From: Streptomyces sp. NBC_01717
Lineage (GTDB): Bacteria; Actinomycetota; Actinomycetes; Streptomycetales; Streptomycetaceae
Direction: 5' to 3'
DNA length: 64,000 nucleotides
NCBI RefSeq assembly: GCF_036248255.1
Contig: NZ_CP109178.1
Coordinates: 5,890,001 to 5,954,000 of the forward strand
Part shown: piece after piece, positions 55,571-64,000 of the stretch
How the letters are laid out: every line of letters starts with the position of its first letter
Numbering within the stretch: the first letter of the stretch is position 1
Program-made: the position numbers and the translations under genes
The notes under the pieces: generated by a model
Told to the model about the DNA's origin: nothing
Database searches by the model: none
What the model saw: the letters and a program-made list of their open reading frames with translations, nothing else

Positions 55571-56715
55571 ACCGTTGCGCCCTCCGGAGCCGCCGGGCCG
55601 GTCGGTCTTTCCAGCGCCTCCGCACGCAGCGCCGCCGCGCGGCGCAGGGCAGCGACCGCCGGATCCGCCGGGTCGCCCTCCTTGCCCGCAGCCGCGGCCA
55701 GCACCTCGGAGACCGTCGTCAGACCTCCGAGCTCGCCCCGGACGCTCCGGCCCAGGGCCTGCACCGCACCGGCCGAGCGTGCCTTGGCCCGGCAGTGGAA
55801 GGCCAGTTCGCAGGCGGCCAGGCACTCCGGTGCGTACGCCGCCGTGACCGATTCGACCGCGGCCGTCAGCTGCTGCGGCGAACACTCCGGGTCGAAGGTG
55901 GTGCCCTCGGGCAGGGCGGCCGCGATCTCCTCGATCCGGGTCAGCCGGGTCAGCTGACGGCGGGTGACCGCGCGCTGCTTGCGCACATCCACCACCGACG
56001 CCGTCGGCAGGTTGGAGAAGTCCTTCGGGCAGACCAGCAGCACCCGGTGGCCGACCTCTGCACCCTGTGTGACCGCCGCGATCCGCTCCAGCGCCAGGAC
56101 GTACACCGCGGACTGCCGGGCCGCCGCGCCGACCTTCGCCGCGTCCGCGGAACTGTCGATCATGGGGAACGACTTGATCTCCACAACCGTCCAGCGGCCG
56201 TCGGGGTGCACGACCACCGCGTCCGGCTCCAGATAGGCGGGCGAGCCCGCCACCTCCAGGGCCAGCATCGGATGGTCGAGCAGCGCCCAGCCGCCCGCCC
56301 CCGTCGCCTCCCGCAGCGCCAGCGCGGTACGGGCCGCGCGCCCCTCGGGACCGGCCGCCGTCAGATCCGGTACCAGGACCTCGCGCGGCGCCCCGCTGCC
56401 GCCGCCGAGCCGCTCGTACAGCAGCCGCATCAGCTCCGTACCGCCGTCGGCCTTGACCTTCGCCTCGAAGGCGTTGCCCCGCATGAACGCGAACTGCGAC
56501 TGGCCGAACGCGGCGGGGGAGCCGAGCGCTGTCGCCAGCGCGGCCTTGTCCACCCCGGCACCGTCCAGCAGGGCGCGCCGCTTGCAGCCGGGGTTCGCGG
56601 CGAGGGCGGCCAGCGCGCGGGCATCGAGCGGATGCGGGGCGACGGCCGGACCGCGCAGCTCAGCGAGCCGCTGCCGGAGCGCCGTCGTCTGCGGCGTCGC
56701 CCGATGCTGCGTCAT
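55561..56715 (-). CDS. PD-(D/E)XK nuclease with a Cas4/AddB-type [4Fe-4S] cysteine set
   Basis: Protein of 384 residues. The catalytic core reads YLEPDAVVVHPDGRWTVVEIKS: Asp165, Glu179, Lys181. Upstream GNAFEAKV (Glu84) is motif I, and downstream QSAVY (Gln201, Tyr205) is the RecB-family QhxxY motif. Cys44 in NPGCKRRAL plus Cys298, Cys302 and Cys308 in ECLAACELAFHC have the one-plus-three layout of Cas4, AddB and Dna2 iron-sulfur nucleases. The start at 56715 is uncertain: a GTG at 56760 or a TTG at 56790 would increase the overlap with the PAP2 gene. The downstream helicase supports a Dna2-like resection role. Confidence 0.85.
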   Translation of the reverse strand: MTQHRATPQTTALRQRLAELRGPAVAPHPLDARALAALAANPGCKRRALLDGAGVDKAALATALGSPAAFGQSQFAFMRGNAFEAKVKADGGTELMRLLYERLGGGSGAPREVLVPDLTAAGPEGRAARTALALREATGAGGWALLDHPMLALEVAGSPAYLEPDAVVVHPDGRWTVVEIKSFPMIDSSADAAKVGAAARQSAVYVLALERIAAVTQGAEVGHRVLLVCPKDFSNLPTASVVDVRKQRAVTRRQLTRLTRIEEIAAALPEGTTFDPECSPQQLTAAVESVTAAYAPECLAACELAFHCRAKARSAGAVQALGRSVRGELGGLTTVSEVLAAAAGKEGDPADPAVAALRRAAALRAEALERPTGPAAPEGATVCR

Positions 56716-57607
56716 CGGTGGAGTCTGCGGAGGAGGTCCGCTGGCCGGGGATTCGCTCACCCGCGGAAGTCTTGCATCCGGCACTGACAATCGGGGACCT
56801 CGTGGCCGGATCGACCGGTGCGAACCGGGCCCGTACCGCGGCCTTCACCCGGTCGGCGAGCCGTATGACCGATCCGGTCAGCAGCGCTCCGAGGCTCATC
56901 ACGGCAGCGCCCGCGACCGCGTCGAGGAAGTAGTGGTTGGCCGTGCCCATCACGACGATCGTGGTGACCAGCGGGTACATGACGCCCGCGGCGCGTACCA
57001 GCGGGTGCCGCGCGTGACGCCAGAGCAGGACGCCGCACCACAGCGCCCAGCCGACGTGCAGGCTCGGCATCGCGGCGTACTGGTTGGTCATCCAGCCCAG
57101 CCCGCGCGGCGCGCTCGCCTCGGTTCCCCACCAGCCGTACGAGCTGTACTGGGCCATCGTGTCGACGAAGCCGTGAGTGGCCTGCAGCAGCCGCGGTGGG
57201 CAGGTCGGCAGCAGCGCGAAGCCGACCAGGCCGAGCAGTGTGGAGGTCATCAACCAGGTGCGGGCGGTGCGGTACACGGCGGCGCGGCGCCGGTAGATCC
57301 AGATCAGGACCGCCGGGGTGACCAGGTAGTGCAGTGAGGCGTACGCGAAGTCGGCGGGTATGCCGATGGACGGGTGGGCGGTCATCAGCCGGTTGAGCGG
57401 GTGCTCGGCGTTGAGGAAGAGGGTCTTCTCCAGATGCAGTATCCGCAGCCCGTGGTCCACAGCGGTCGACACGTCGCTGCGGACCAGCAGCCGGCCCACC
57501 GAGTAGACCGCGTACACGACCGCGATCAGCGGCAGCTCGGCCCACCAGCGAGGCCGGTGGCTCGGCGCGGGCGCGGTGGCAAGCGGCATTCGGAAGCTCT
57601 CCATCAT
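56660..57607 (-). CDS. PAP2-family membrane phosphatase
   Basis: Integral membrane phosphatase of 315 residues with about six helices. The PAP2 signature is divided: KTLFLNAEHPL is a degenerate motif 1 region, MPSLHVGWALWCGV contains motif 2 (PSLH), and GTANHYFLDAVAGA is motif 3 with the His-x(4)-Asp pair. Streptomyces members of this subgroup (inositol phosphorylceramide synthase-like) often have this architecture, with a long soluble C-terminal tail of about 50 residues here. Start choice: ATG 57607, 57604 or 57589; the last has GGAG 9 bases upstream. The C-terminal tail overlaps the nuclease gene by 56 bases. Confidence 0.83.
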   Translation of the reverse strand: MMESFRMPLATAPAPSHRPRWWAELPLIAVVYAVYSVGRLLVRSDVSTAVDHGLRILHLEKTLFLNAEHPLNRLMTAHPSIGIPADFAYASLHYLVTPAVLIWIYRRRAAVYRTARTWLMTSTLLGLVGFALLPTCPPRLLQATHGFVDTMAQYSSYGWWGTEASAPRGLGWMTNQYAAMPSLHVGWALWCGVLLWRHARHPLVRAAGVMYPLVTTIVVMGTANHYFLDAVAGAAVMSLGALLTGSVIRLADRVKAAVRARFAPVDPATRSPIVSAGCKTSAGERIPGQRTSSADSTDDAASGDAADDGAPAAAR

Positions 57608-57835
57608 GTGTTCATGCGACCGAGGGCGGCCGTTCAACCGTAAGGCGCAGATCGGCCGCGTTTTCCCCGGGGTACCCCTGCGGATGCCCCGGTTCGTACG
57701 GAGATCTCTCCGCGGGGAAGGGGACGCCTGTTCGGCCCCGGAGGTTGCCTGCCGGACACGTGAGCGATGATGGAAAAGGCGGATCACCCGTCCCTGTTGT
57801 CGTTTTCTCCGAACCAAGATTCAGGGAGAGCCGTC

Positions 57836-58432
57836 ATGGCACCGCGTATCCTGCTCGCCCGGCACGGCCAGACGGAATGGTCCGTCAAGGGCAATCACAC
57901 CGGCAGGACCGACATTCCTCTGCTCGACGCCGGCCGCGCGGGCGCCAAGTTGCTGGGCGAGCGGCTGCACCGCGGTGCGTGGGCGGACCTGCCGGGCCTG
58001 GAGGTCCGCACCAGCCCGCTCGTCCGCGCCAGGGAGACCTGCGACATAGCGGGCTTCGCGGACCGGGCGCAGCCGTGGGACGCGCTCATGGAGTGGGACT
58101 ACGGGGCGTACGAGGGCATGACACCGGCCGAGATCCAGGCGATCCGGCCGGGCTGGTTCATCTGGCGCGACGGGGTACCGGACGGCGAGACCCTGTCCGA
58201 GCTGTCCGCTCGTGCGGACGAGATCGTCGACTGGGCGCGCTCGGCCGACCGCGACGTGCTGGTCTTCGCGCACGGTCACATCCTGCGGGCGCTGGGGGCG
58301 CGCTGGCTGGGCGAGGACGTGTCGTTCGCGTCCCGCATCCGCCTGGACCCGACGTCGCTCTCGGTGCTCGGGTGGGCATACGGGGCACCGGCCCTCGAAC
58401 GCTGGAACGACACGGGCCACCTGGACCGGTGA
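57836..58432 (+). CDS. Histidine phosphatase family protein (PhoE/GpmB-like)
   Basis: Phosphohistidine-type phosphatase of 198 residues. The active-site motif [20 protein letters not shown] is at the start, with the second Arg and Glu in [15 protein letters not shown] and [10 protein letters not shown], and the second His in [16 protein letters not shown]. It hydrolyses phosphate monoesters; sugar phosphates or 3-phosphoglycerate are possible substrates. ATG 57836 follows GGGAGAG. It is divergent from the PAP2 gene, and converges on the HTH regulator gene with 42 bases between. Confidence 0.88.
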   Translation: MAPRILLARHGQTEWSVKGNHTGRTDIPLLDAGRAGAKLLGERLHRGAWADLPGLEVRTSPLVRARETCDIAGFADRAQPWDALMEWDYGAYEGMTPAEIQAIRPGWFIWRDGVPDGETLSELSARADEIVDWARSADRDVLVFAHGHILRALGARWLGEDVSFASRIRLDPTSLSVLGWAYGAPALERWNDTGHLDR

Positions 58433-58474
58433 GGTCTGCCCTCACCCGGCCGCGTGGTGCCCCGGCACCCCGCC

Positions 58475-59854
58475 CTACACCTGCGCCCCTGCATCTCCGT
58501 ACCGCTCCAGGAACTCCGTCACCTCAGGTGACCCCCGCTGCGCCCGCAGCACCTGCACCGCCGCTGCCAGCATCGCCCGGATACGGGAGGACTGGACCTG
58601 GGCCAGCAGGTCCAGCACCTGCTGTCCCGCCGTGGCCGCCTCCGCCGCGGCCCCGGCCCGGGCCAGGTCCGTCGTCAACTCGGCGCGGTACAGCGCCAGG
58701 TTCCGGGTGAAGTGCGGATCCTGGAGCTGCGTGGCCCGCCGTGCATGGCGGGCCGCCCGCGGCCAGTCGCCCAGCGCCGACCAGCACTGCGCCTCCAGCA
58801 TCTCCAGTTCCGCCTCCCGGAAGAACGTCATCCACTCCGGGTCGGCATCGGACGCCCCATGGCCGAACGCCGTGTGTGCCCGCCCCAGCGCCCGTTCGCA
58901 ACCGCTCCGGTCGCCGAGCCCGGCCCGGCCCCCTGCCTCCCGCAGCGCGAGCAGCGCCAGCAGTCGCGGTGAACCCAGTGGTCCCGCCGCCCGCTGCCCG
59001 GCCTCTGCCGCGCGTACCGCCTCACGGGGCCTCCCCGTGTCCCTCGCCAGGAACGACGCGTTGCAGAACGCATGCGCCTCCAGCGCCGGGTCCCCGGCCA
59101 CCCGAGCCGTGGCCAGTGCCTCCGCGTAGTGCGAGCGGGCGTCATCGAAGCGTCCTGAGTCATGCGCCAGCCACCCCACCGAGATGGCCAGTTCACCGGC
59201 CCCGGCGTGCAGCCGGTCGGAGGTGGACCGGCGGGTGATGGTCCCCTGGTCCAGCAGGGCGTATGCGGCCCGCAGCGGTTGCGCGGCCCGCCGGTAGAGG
59301 CCGCCGCCCCCGTGCCGGTCGTCCAGCAGCCGGATCTGCCGTACCGCCTTCTCGACGGCCGTCACCTCGGCCTCGCCGACTCGCCTTTGGGCGGGCAGGG
59401 CAGCGGCGGCGATGGTCGTGGTGCCGAGGCCGAGGCCCAGGGATGCGGCCGCCATCGCGGTGGTGCCGCTCGTCATGAATACGCGACGCAGCACGTCGCT
59501 CTCCTCGTCGGTGTCGCTCTGGAGCGTGGGGGGTGGTGGGGTATCAGGAGCGTCAGGGCAGTCGGGGGCGTTGCCGGTGGTTCTCGCCGCCCGGCCACGT
59601 ACGGACTCGCGCGCCGAGAAGCCCAGATCCGCCAGGGTCGCCCCGGGGAACATGTGGAGGAAGACCCGTTCGTACGCGTAGTTGGGACAGCGGATCTCGC
59701 CGGACTCCACGCGTCCGATGTACCGGGCGTCGCACGCGACCTGCTCGCCGATCTCGCGGGCGGACCTGCGTACCGCGGCAGCAAACTCCCCGGCGGAGCG
59801 CGGTCCGCGCAGCCGCCGGAAGGCGAGGTTGGGAACTGCCCCTGTCGACACCAT
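58475..59854 (-). CDS. HTH regulator with TPR-like C-terminal domain
   Basis: Protein of 459 residues. The N-terminal HTH region includes SAGEFAAAVRRSAREIGEQV then ACDARYIGRVESGEIRCPNY, an XRE-like helix-turn-helix. Around residue 120 a stretch of small hydrophobic residues (MTSGTTAMAAASLGLGLGTT) resembles a twin-arginine-like signal or transmembrane helix, as in several Streptomyces regulators of this type. The C-terminal two-thirds has repeats like WLAHDSGRFDDARSHYAEAL typical of TPR. It may sense a peptide or protein signal. The ATG has GAGAGGG 7 bases upstream. Confidence 0.8.
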   Translation of the reverse strand: MVSTGAVPNLAFRRLRGPRSAGEFAAAVRRSAREIGEQVACDARYIGRVESGEIRCPNYAYERVFLHMFPGATLADLGFSARESVRGRAARTTGNAPDCPDAPDTPPPPTLQSDTDEESDVLRRVFMTSGTTAMAAASLGLGLGTTTIAAAALPAQRRVGEAEVTAVEKAVRQIRLLDDRHGGGGLYRRAAQPLRAAYALLDQGTITRRSTSDRLHAGAGELAISVGWLAHDSGRFDDARSHYAEALATARVAGDPALEAHAFCNASFLARDTGRPREAVRAAEAGQRAAGPLGSPRLLALLALREAGGRAGLGDRSGCERALGRAHTAFGHGASDADPEWMTFFREAELEMLEAQCWSALGDWPRAARHARRATQLQDPHFTRNLALYRAELTTDLARAGAAAEAATAGQQVLDLLAQVQSSRIRAMLAAAVQVLRAQRGSPEVTEFLERYGDAGAQV

Positions 59855-60094
59855 GGCTGGGCCCTCTCTGGTGCAAGCCGGGCGCCTGATTCCGGTGTCC
59901 GGCGGGGCAAGAACGTACCCGCTGTGACAGCTCGCACACACAGCGTTTGCCTACAAAACGGATATCTCACCCACGATCCGCCATGAACTGCCACCCTTTG
60001 CGGCGGTGCCGCACCGTAGCCCTTGACGTAGTCGACGCGTTGGTCCATGCGGAGACGGAGTCTGGCTCCGCCCGGCGATGAGAGGAGAGGTCCC

Positions 60095-60571
60095 TTGTTG
60101 CATCTCGGCACGGAGGCCGGCTCGCGGACGACTTCGGCGTCCCGAACGGCGACGACCAGTACTGCCACCACCCATACGGCGAAGGCCGATCCCGGAACGA
60201 CGGAGTGCGACACCCCCGTCGGCAGCCCCTGTGATCTGGTGACCGTTCCGGCCCGCCAGGGGCTGGAGGCCGTGGACATCCTGCGCCGCGGCGCCGATCA
60301 GGAGGCCGTCGGCCCGGTCCTGCACGACGGCACCTGCGACACCCTCGGTTTCCTGGTGCCGCCGGGCACCGCCGAGGCCTGGGACGTACCGGGCAGCGCC
60401 TGTACGCAGACGAACGGCCGCGGGCTGCGCGTCCCCGCCGAGCCGCCGGTCTCCGGCAGCGGCTGGCTGCTGCCGCCCGCCGCCGACGCCCGGGTCACCG
60501 ACCCGGCCGCGCTGCGCGCCGCACTCGACCAGGCGGCCCGGCTGATCGAGGCGGCCGACAACTGCTGCTGA
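60095..60571 (+). CDS. Small unknown protein, TTG start
   Basis: Protein of 158 residues, not recognised. It is rich in Thr, Ser, Ala and Asp and has five cysteines, including PCDLVTVPARQGLEAVDILR and NGRGLRVPAEPPVSGSGWLL. No signal peptide or membrane segment is visible. The TTG at 60095 is chosen because GGAGAGG lies 4 bases upstream; an ATG at 60047 has none. It is read in the same direction as, and 88 bases before, the spermidine-synthase-like gene. Confidence 0.62.
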   Translation: MLHLGTEAGSRTTSASRTATTSTATTHTAKADPGTTECDTPVGSPCDLVTVPARQGLEAVDILRRGADQEAVGPVLHDGTCDTLGFLVPPGTAEAWDVPGSACTQTNGRGLRVPAEPPVSGSGWLLPPAADARVTDPAALRAALDQAARLIEAADNCC

Positions 60572-60659
60572 GCTCATAATGGCCAGGTGGGCGGGTTTCC
60601 CCGCCGCTGCCGGTCCTGCACCGGCCCGGGCGATGAGCAGTGAGTAGGGACGAGCGTCA

Positions 60660-61562
60660 GTGGCACGTCGAGGTGCGTCGAGCGGTGGCGCGGGCGCCCG
60701 GAAACGAGCGGACCGCAAATCCGACCGCAGGCCGGAGACCCTCTCCGAGACCGTCGACGGCGGTCTCGCCGAGCTGATCCCCGACCGGGAGCGGCCGCAC
60801 GCCTGGACGCTGACCCTCGACGGCGCCCCGCAGTCCCATGTCGATCTCGACGACCCCTCGTATCTTTCCTTCGCCTACCAACGCCGGATCGGCCACATAG
60901 CCGATCTGACCGCCCCCGCGGGGCAGCCCCTGCACGTCGTGCACCTGGGCGGCGGCGCCTTCACCCTCGCCCGGTACGTCGCAGCGACCCGGCCGCGCTC
61001 CACCCAGCAGATCGTCGAACTGGACGCGGCGCTCGTCCAACTGGTCCGCAGGGAGCTGCCGTTGGACCCGCAGGCCCGGATCAGGGTCCGCTCAACCGAC
61101 GCCCGCGCCGGGCTCGGGAAGATCCCGGACGACTGGGCGGATCTCGTCATCGCCGATGTCTTCAGCGGAGCCCGTACGCCCGCCCACCTCACCAGCGCCG
61201 AGTTCCTCAACGACGTACGCCGGGTACTGAAGCCCGCAGGGCAGTATGTGGCCAACCTCGCCGACGGTCCGCCGCTGGCCCACCTGCGCGGCCAGATCGC
61301 CACCGCCGCCACCGTCTTCCCCGAGCTGGCACTCGCCGCCGATCCGGCCGTGCTGCGCGGCCGCCGCTTCGGCAACGCCGTGCTGCTCGCCTCGGAGCTC
61401 CCGCTCAAGGTCGCCGAACTGACCCGCCGGGTCGCCACCGACCCGCACCCCGGACGCGTCGAACACGGCAAGGAGCTCGCCGACTTCACCGGCGGCGCGG
61501 CGGCGGTGGGCGACGCGGACGCCCGTCCGTCACCCGCGCCTCCGCCCTCCGCCTTCGAGTGA
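60660..61562 (+). CDS. Spermidine-synthase-fold methyltransferase-like protein
   Basis: Class I methyltransferase-fold protein of 300 residues. The nucleotide site is VVHLGGGAFTLARYV, followed by IVELDAALVQLVRRELPLDP, DARAGLGKIPDDWADLVIAD and VFSGARTPAHLTSAEFLNDV. It resembles the spermidine-synthase branch, but lacks several putrescine-binding acidic residues, so the amino donor and acceptor are uncertain. The N-terminal 40 residues are Arg/Ser-rich and unlike synthases. The GTG has no strong ribosome-binding site. It converges with the next gene on the minus strand. Confidence 0.78.
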   Translation: MARRGASSGGAGARKRADRKSDRRPETLSETVDGGLAELIPDRERPHAWTLTLDGAPQSHVDLDDPSYLSFAYQRRIGHIADLTAPAGQPLHVVHLGGGAFTLARYVAATRPRSTQQIVELDAALVQLVRRELPLDPQARIRVRSTDARAGLGKIPDDWADLVIADVFSGARTPAHLTSAEFLNDVRRVLKPAGQYVANLADGPPLAHLRGQIATAATVFPELALAADPAVLRGRRFGNAVLLASELPLKVAELTRRVATDPHPGRVEHGKELADFTGGAAAVGDADARPSPAPPPSAFE

Positions 61563-61573
61563 GCGGCCGGTGA

Positions 61574-62113
61574 TCAGACGATCTCGACCATCGGCGGATG
61601 GTCGTTCCAGGTGCAGAAGACCGACACCGTCGTCCCGTCATCGGTGGTGAAGTTCACCCGGATCCAGGTCGTGTTCGTCCAGACCCGCATCGACCAGCCC
61701 GGATCCGGGGTGGCCGAGACGAGCTTCGCCCAGTCGGCGCCGAGCTCGAAGACGACCCGTCCGCCGTCCGTCGGGTAGCTCTTGACCGTGCCGGAAGGCT
61801 TGGGCGTGCGCGGTGGCGAAGGGCTGCTCGACGGGGTGCGGGACGGTTGCCGGGGCGGGGTCGCGGACGGCTTCGGAGCGGTACGAGGGCTGCTGCTCGG
61901 CGTCGGTGCCGGCGTCGACTCCGGGCGCCTCGTCGAGGACGACAACGCGTCCGCCCCGCTGCGGCCGTCACGGGCGCTCGCGGAGATCGGCACCGCGCGC
62001 GGCGGGTCGTACGCCGTCCCCGCCATCACCGTGTGCACCCCCCACCACGACAGCGTGACCGCAGCGCCGGTGGCGAGCGACCACGCGAGTGCGTGTACGA
62101 GTCCTCGTTGCAT
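61574..62113 (-). CDS. Membrane-anchored Pro/Ser-rich protein
   Basis: Protein of 179 residues with an N-terminal membrane helix (LVHALAWSLATGAAVTLSWW), a Pro/Ser/Thr-rich linker of about 60 residues, and a C-terminal domain (VKSYPTDGGRVVFELGADWA then WSMRVWTNTTWIRVNFTTDD). It is divergent from the two-component system, 90 bases away, so it may be a target or accessory of that system. Start ATG 62113 or 62122. Confidence 0.72.
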   Translation of the reverse strand: MQRGLVHALAWSLATGAAVTLSWWGVHTVMAGTAYDPPRAVPISASARDGRSGADALSSSTRRPESTPAPTPSSSPRTAPKPSATPPRQPSRTPSSSPSPPRTPKPSGTVKSYPTDGGRVVFELGADWAKLVSATPDPGWSMRVWTNTTWIRVNFTTDDGTTVSVFCTWNDHPPMVEIV

Positions 62114-62202
62114 CCGGCACATCCTGCACCACAGGGGTCCCTGCTGTCCCCATACCCCCACGGACAGGACCGCGGGCCGGTCAATGGCGTACGGTGCCGC
62201 CC

Positions 62203-62922
62203 ATGCCAAGTGTGCTCGTGGTCGAGGACGACCAGTTCGTACGTTCCGCCCTCATCCGGCACCTGACCGACGCCTCCCATACGGTACGGAGTGTCGGCAC
62301 GGCGCTGGAAGCGCTGCGCGAAGTCGCACACTTCCGATTCGATGTGGTCATCCTCGATCTCGGGCTGCCCGACCTCGACGGATCCGAGGCGCTGAAGATG
62401 CTCCGCGGCATCACCGACGTACCCGTGATCATCGCGACCGCGCGGGACGACGAGAGCGAGATCGTCCGGCTGCTGAACGACGGCGCCGACGACTACCTGA
62501 TCAAGCCGTTCTCGGTGGAACACCTGTCGGCGCGGATGGCCGCCGTACTGCGCCGTTCGCGCGCCGCCGGGGGTGAGGCGCCGCCGCCGAGTGTCATCCA
62601 GGTCGGCGGACTCTCCATCGATCCGCTGCGCCGCCAGGCAGAACTGGACGGCACCGCGCTCGACCTCACCCGCCGCGAGTTCGACCTGCTGACCTTTCTC
62701 GCCGGGCGTCCCGGGGTCGTCGTCCCGCGCAAGGAACTCCTGGCCGAGGTCTGGCAGCAGTCGTACGGCGACGACCAGACCATCGACGTCCATCTCTCCT
62801 GGCTGCGACGGAAGCTGGGGGAGACGGCGGCCAGGCCGCGCTATCTGCACACCCTGCGCGGCGTCGGAGTGAAACTCCAGCCGCCCGCGGTGCAACGACC
62901 CGACCCGGAGCGGCCCGTATGA
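62203..62922 (+). CDS. OmpR-family response regulator
   Basis: DNA-binding response regulator of 239 residues. The receiver domain has Asp9-Asp10 in VVEDD, phosphoacceptor Asp52 in VVILDLGLPDLDG, Thr79 region in IIATARDDE, and Lys101 in LIKPF. The C-terminal winged helix reads LTRREFDLLTFLAGRPGVVV then VDVHLSWLRRKLGE-like sequence and LHTLRGVGVKL. It is co-transcribed with the sensor kinase through an ATGA overlap (62919-62922). Divergent from a membrane-anchored protein. The signal is unknown. Confidence 0.93.
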   Translation: MPSVLVVEDDQFVRSALIRHLTDASHTVRSVGTALEALREVAHFRFDVVILDLGLPDLDGSEALKMLRGITDVPVIIATARDDESEIVRLLNDGADDYLIKPFSVEHLSARMAAVLRRSRAAGGEAPPPSVIQVGGLSIDPLRRQAELDGTALDLTRREFDLLTFLAGRPGVVVPRKELLAEVWQQSYGDDQTIDVHLSWLRRKLGETAARPRYLHTLRGVGVKLQPPAVQRPDPERPV

Positions 62923-64000
62923 GATGGGCCCTGGTCAAGGTCTGCCTGGCCGTCACCGCGATGGTCGTCATCGCCTTCGCCGTACCGCTCGGCCTCGTCA
63001 TCAAGGAGATGGCCCGCGACCGGGCCTTCTCCGACGCCGAGCGGCAGGCCGCCACGATCGGCCCGACCCTGTCCATCACCACCGACCGCGCCGAACTGGA
63101 GACGGCCGTCCTCACCACCGAGCCGGGCGGCGAGGGCCGGATGGCCGTCCACGTCCCCGCCTCCGAGGAGTCGGACAGCCGGCCGGTGGAGATCGGCACC
63201 CGGCGCGCCACCCGCAAGGACGTGGAGACCGTACGCACCTCGGGGCGCGCCTCGATCAGCGAGGTCACCGGCGGTTCCGCACTGCTCCAGCCGACCGCGC
63301 TGGGATCCGGGGGCATCGCCGTCGTCGAGGTGTTCGTACCCGAGGGCGAGGAGTCCAACGGGGTCGCCACCGCCTGGCTGATGCTGGCGGGCGTCGGCAT
63401 CGCGCTGATCGTCGGCTCGGTCGCGGTCGCCGACCGGCTCGGCGTACGGATGGTGAAGCCCGCCCAGCGGCTCGCGGGCGCCGCCCACGACCTGGGGGAG
63501 GGCCGGCTGGGGACCAGGGTCCGCGAGGAGGGGCCGACGGAACTGCGGTCCGCCGCCGTCGCGTTCAACTCCATGGCCGACCAGGTCGTCCAGCTCCTCG
63601 CCAACGAACGGGAACTGGCCGCCGACCTCTCGCACCGGCTGCGCACCCCGCTCACCGTCCTGCGCCTCAACGCCGCCTCGCTCGGCGAGGGCCCGGCCGC
63701 CGAGCAGACCCGGACCGCCGTCGAGCAGCTGGAGCACGAGGTCGACACGATCATCCGCACCGCCCGCGAACAGCGCCCGCAGACCCAGGGACTGAACAGT
63801 GGGCCCGGGGCCGGCTGCGATGCCTCCGAGGTGATTCGCGAGCGGATGGACTTCTGGTCGGCGCTCGCCGAGGACGAGGGGCGCGAGGTGCGCCTCGCGG
63901 GAGTGGACCGTACGGTACGCATCCCTGTCGCCCGGCCCGAACTCGTCGCCGCACTCGATGCGTTGCTCGGCAACGTCTTCCGGCACACCCCGGAGGGCAC
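62919..64000 (+). CDS. Sensor histidine kinase (cut by window end)
   Basis: First 360 residues of a membrane kinase. Two transmembrane segments (ALVKVCLAVTAMVVIAFAVP near 4-25 and WLMLAGVGIALIVGSVAVAD near 155-175) enclose an extracytoplasmic sensor of about 120 residues. A HAMP-like region follows, then the DHp helix ELAADLSHRLRTPLTVLRLN with the phosphoacceptor His239. The window ends inside the CA domain: the N box is LLGNVFRHTPEG. It starts at an ATG overlapping the regulator TGA (ATGA). The cognate regulator is the preceding gene. Confidence 0.92.
   Translation, partial: MRWALVKVCLAVTAMVVIAFAVPLGLVIKEMARDRAFSDAERQAATIGPTLSITTDRAELETAVLTTEPGGEGRMAVHVPASEESDSRPVEIGTRRATRKDVETVRTSGRASISEVTGGSALLQPTALGSGGIAVVEVFVPEGEESNGVATAWLMLAGVGIALIVGSVAVADRLGVRMVKPAQRLAGAAHDLGEGRLGTRVREEGPTELRSAAVAFNSMADQVVQLLANERELAADLSHRLRTPLTVLRLNAASLGEGPAAEQTRTAVEQLEHEVDTIIRTAREQRPQTQGLNSGPGAGCDASEVIRERMDFWSALAEDEGREVRLAGVDRTVRIPVARPELVAALDALLGNVFRHTPEG

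Overview
The window is high-GC actinobacterial chromosome and almost certainly Streptomyces. Codons are strongly G/C at third positions, GTG and TTG starts are common, and the gene content is typical of the genus: sortases of classes E and F, a DUF3311/sodium-solute symporter pair, a ROK repressor, EhuABCD, DasR-type operators, and a cslA-glxA locus with a nearby AA10 lytic polysaccharide monooxygenase. From memory, the order LPMO / SPFH protein / peptidoglycan-binding protein / cslA / glxA matches S. coelicolor SCO2833-SCO2837, and the PAS-GGDEF-EAL protein at 47.4 kb fits the nearby cdgA. This is core chromosome with a few accessory insertions.

Layout. 0-1.85 kb: edge of an operon carrying a MORC/MutL-like GHKL ATPase, a family linked to restriction and phage defence, cut by the window start. 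2-10 kb: SEC-C protein, class E sortase, DUF3311 plus symporter, an MFS exporter divergent from its likely HxlR regulator across twin operators, a second YidC with a small membrane partner, and an FAH-family enzyme. 10-13 kb: UPF0303 and Gfo/Idh/MocA genes divergent from a ROK repressor across a 27-bp palindrome. 13.3-14.5 kb: a secreted protein with a sortase-E-type LAMTG tail. 14.6-21.3 kb: a phosphonate operon (GntR, FAD amine oxidase, phosphonatase-like hydrolase, four ABC genes). 21.5-24.5 kb: scar of an integrating element, with a frameshifted HAD gene, a lone large serine recombinase and a decayed HAD fragment in opposite orientation. 24.6-25.9 kb: a small membrane protein with a class F sortase.

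26-36 kb: polysaccharide locus (GH6 glucanase, glxA, cslA, tRNA-Lys, a cell-wall hydrolase, an SPFH protein with an A-B-A-B repeat, the LPMO), then an acyl-CoA ligase-like gene. 38-47 kb: a drug exporter with an apparently leaderless promoter, a second tRNA-Lys, an IclR regulator, ehuBCDA, a 2-hydroxyacid dehydrogenase, a maleate-isomerase-like protein lacking both catalytic cysteines, and a flavin oxidoreductase. 47.4-51.1 kb: the c-di-GMP enzyme, an M6 protease and a third tRNA-Lys. 52.6-56.7 kb: an overlapping three-gene unit that looks like a split Dna2 (UPF1-like helicase, a 535-residue unknown protein, and a Cas4/AddB-like PD-(D/E)XK nuclease with four iron-sulfur-type cysteines). 56.7-64 kb: PAP2 phosphatase, histidine phosphatase, an HTH/TPR regulator, a spermidine-synthase-fold methyltransferase and a two-component system cut by the window end.

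The strongest candidates for new biology are the split-Dna2 operon, the GHKL ATPase locus at the left edge, the HAD/serine-recombinase scar, and three identical tRNA-Lys(CTT) genes dispersed over 20 kb. Several operators (HxlR, ROK, IclR, DasR, GntR) are visible directly in the sequence.
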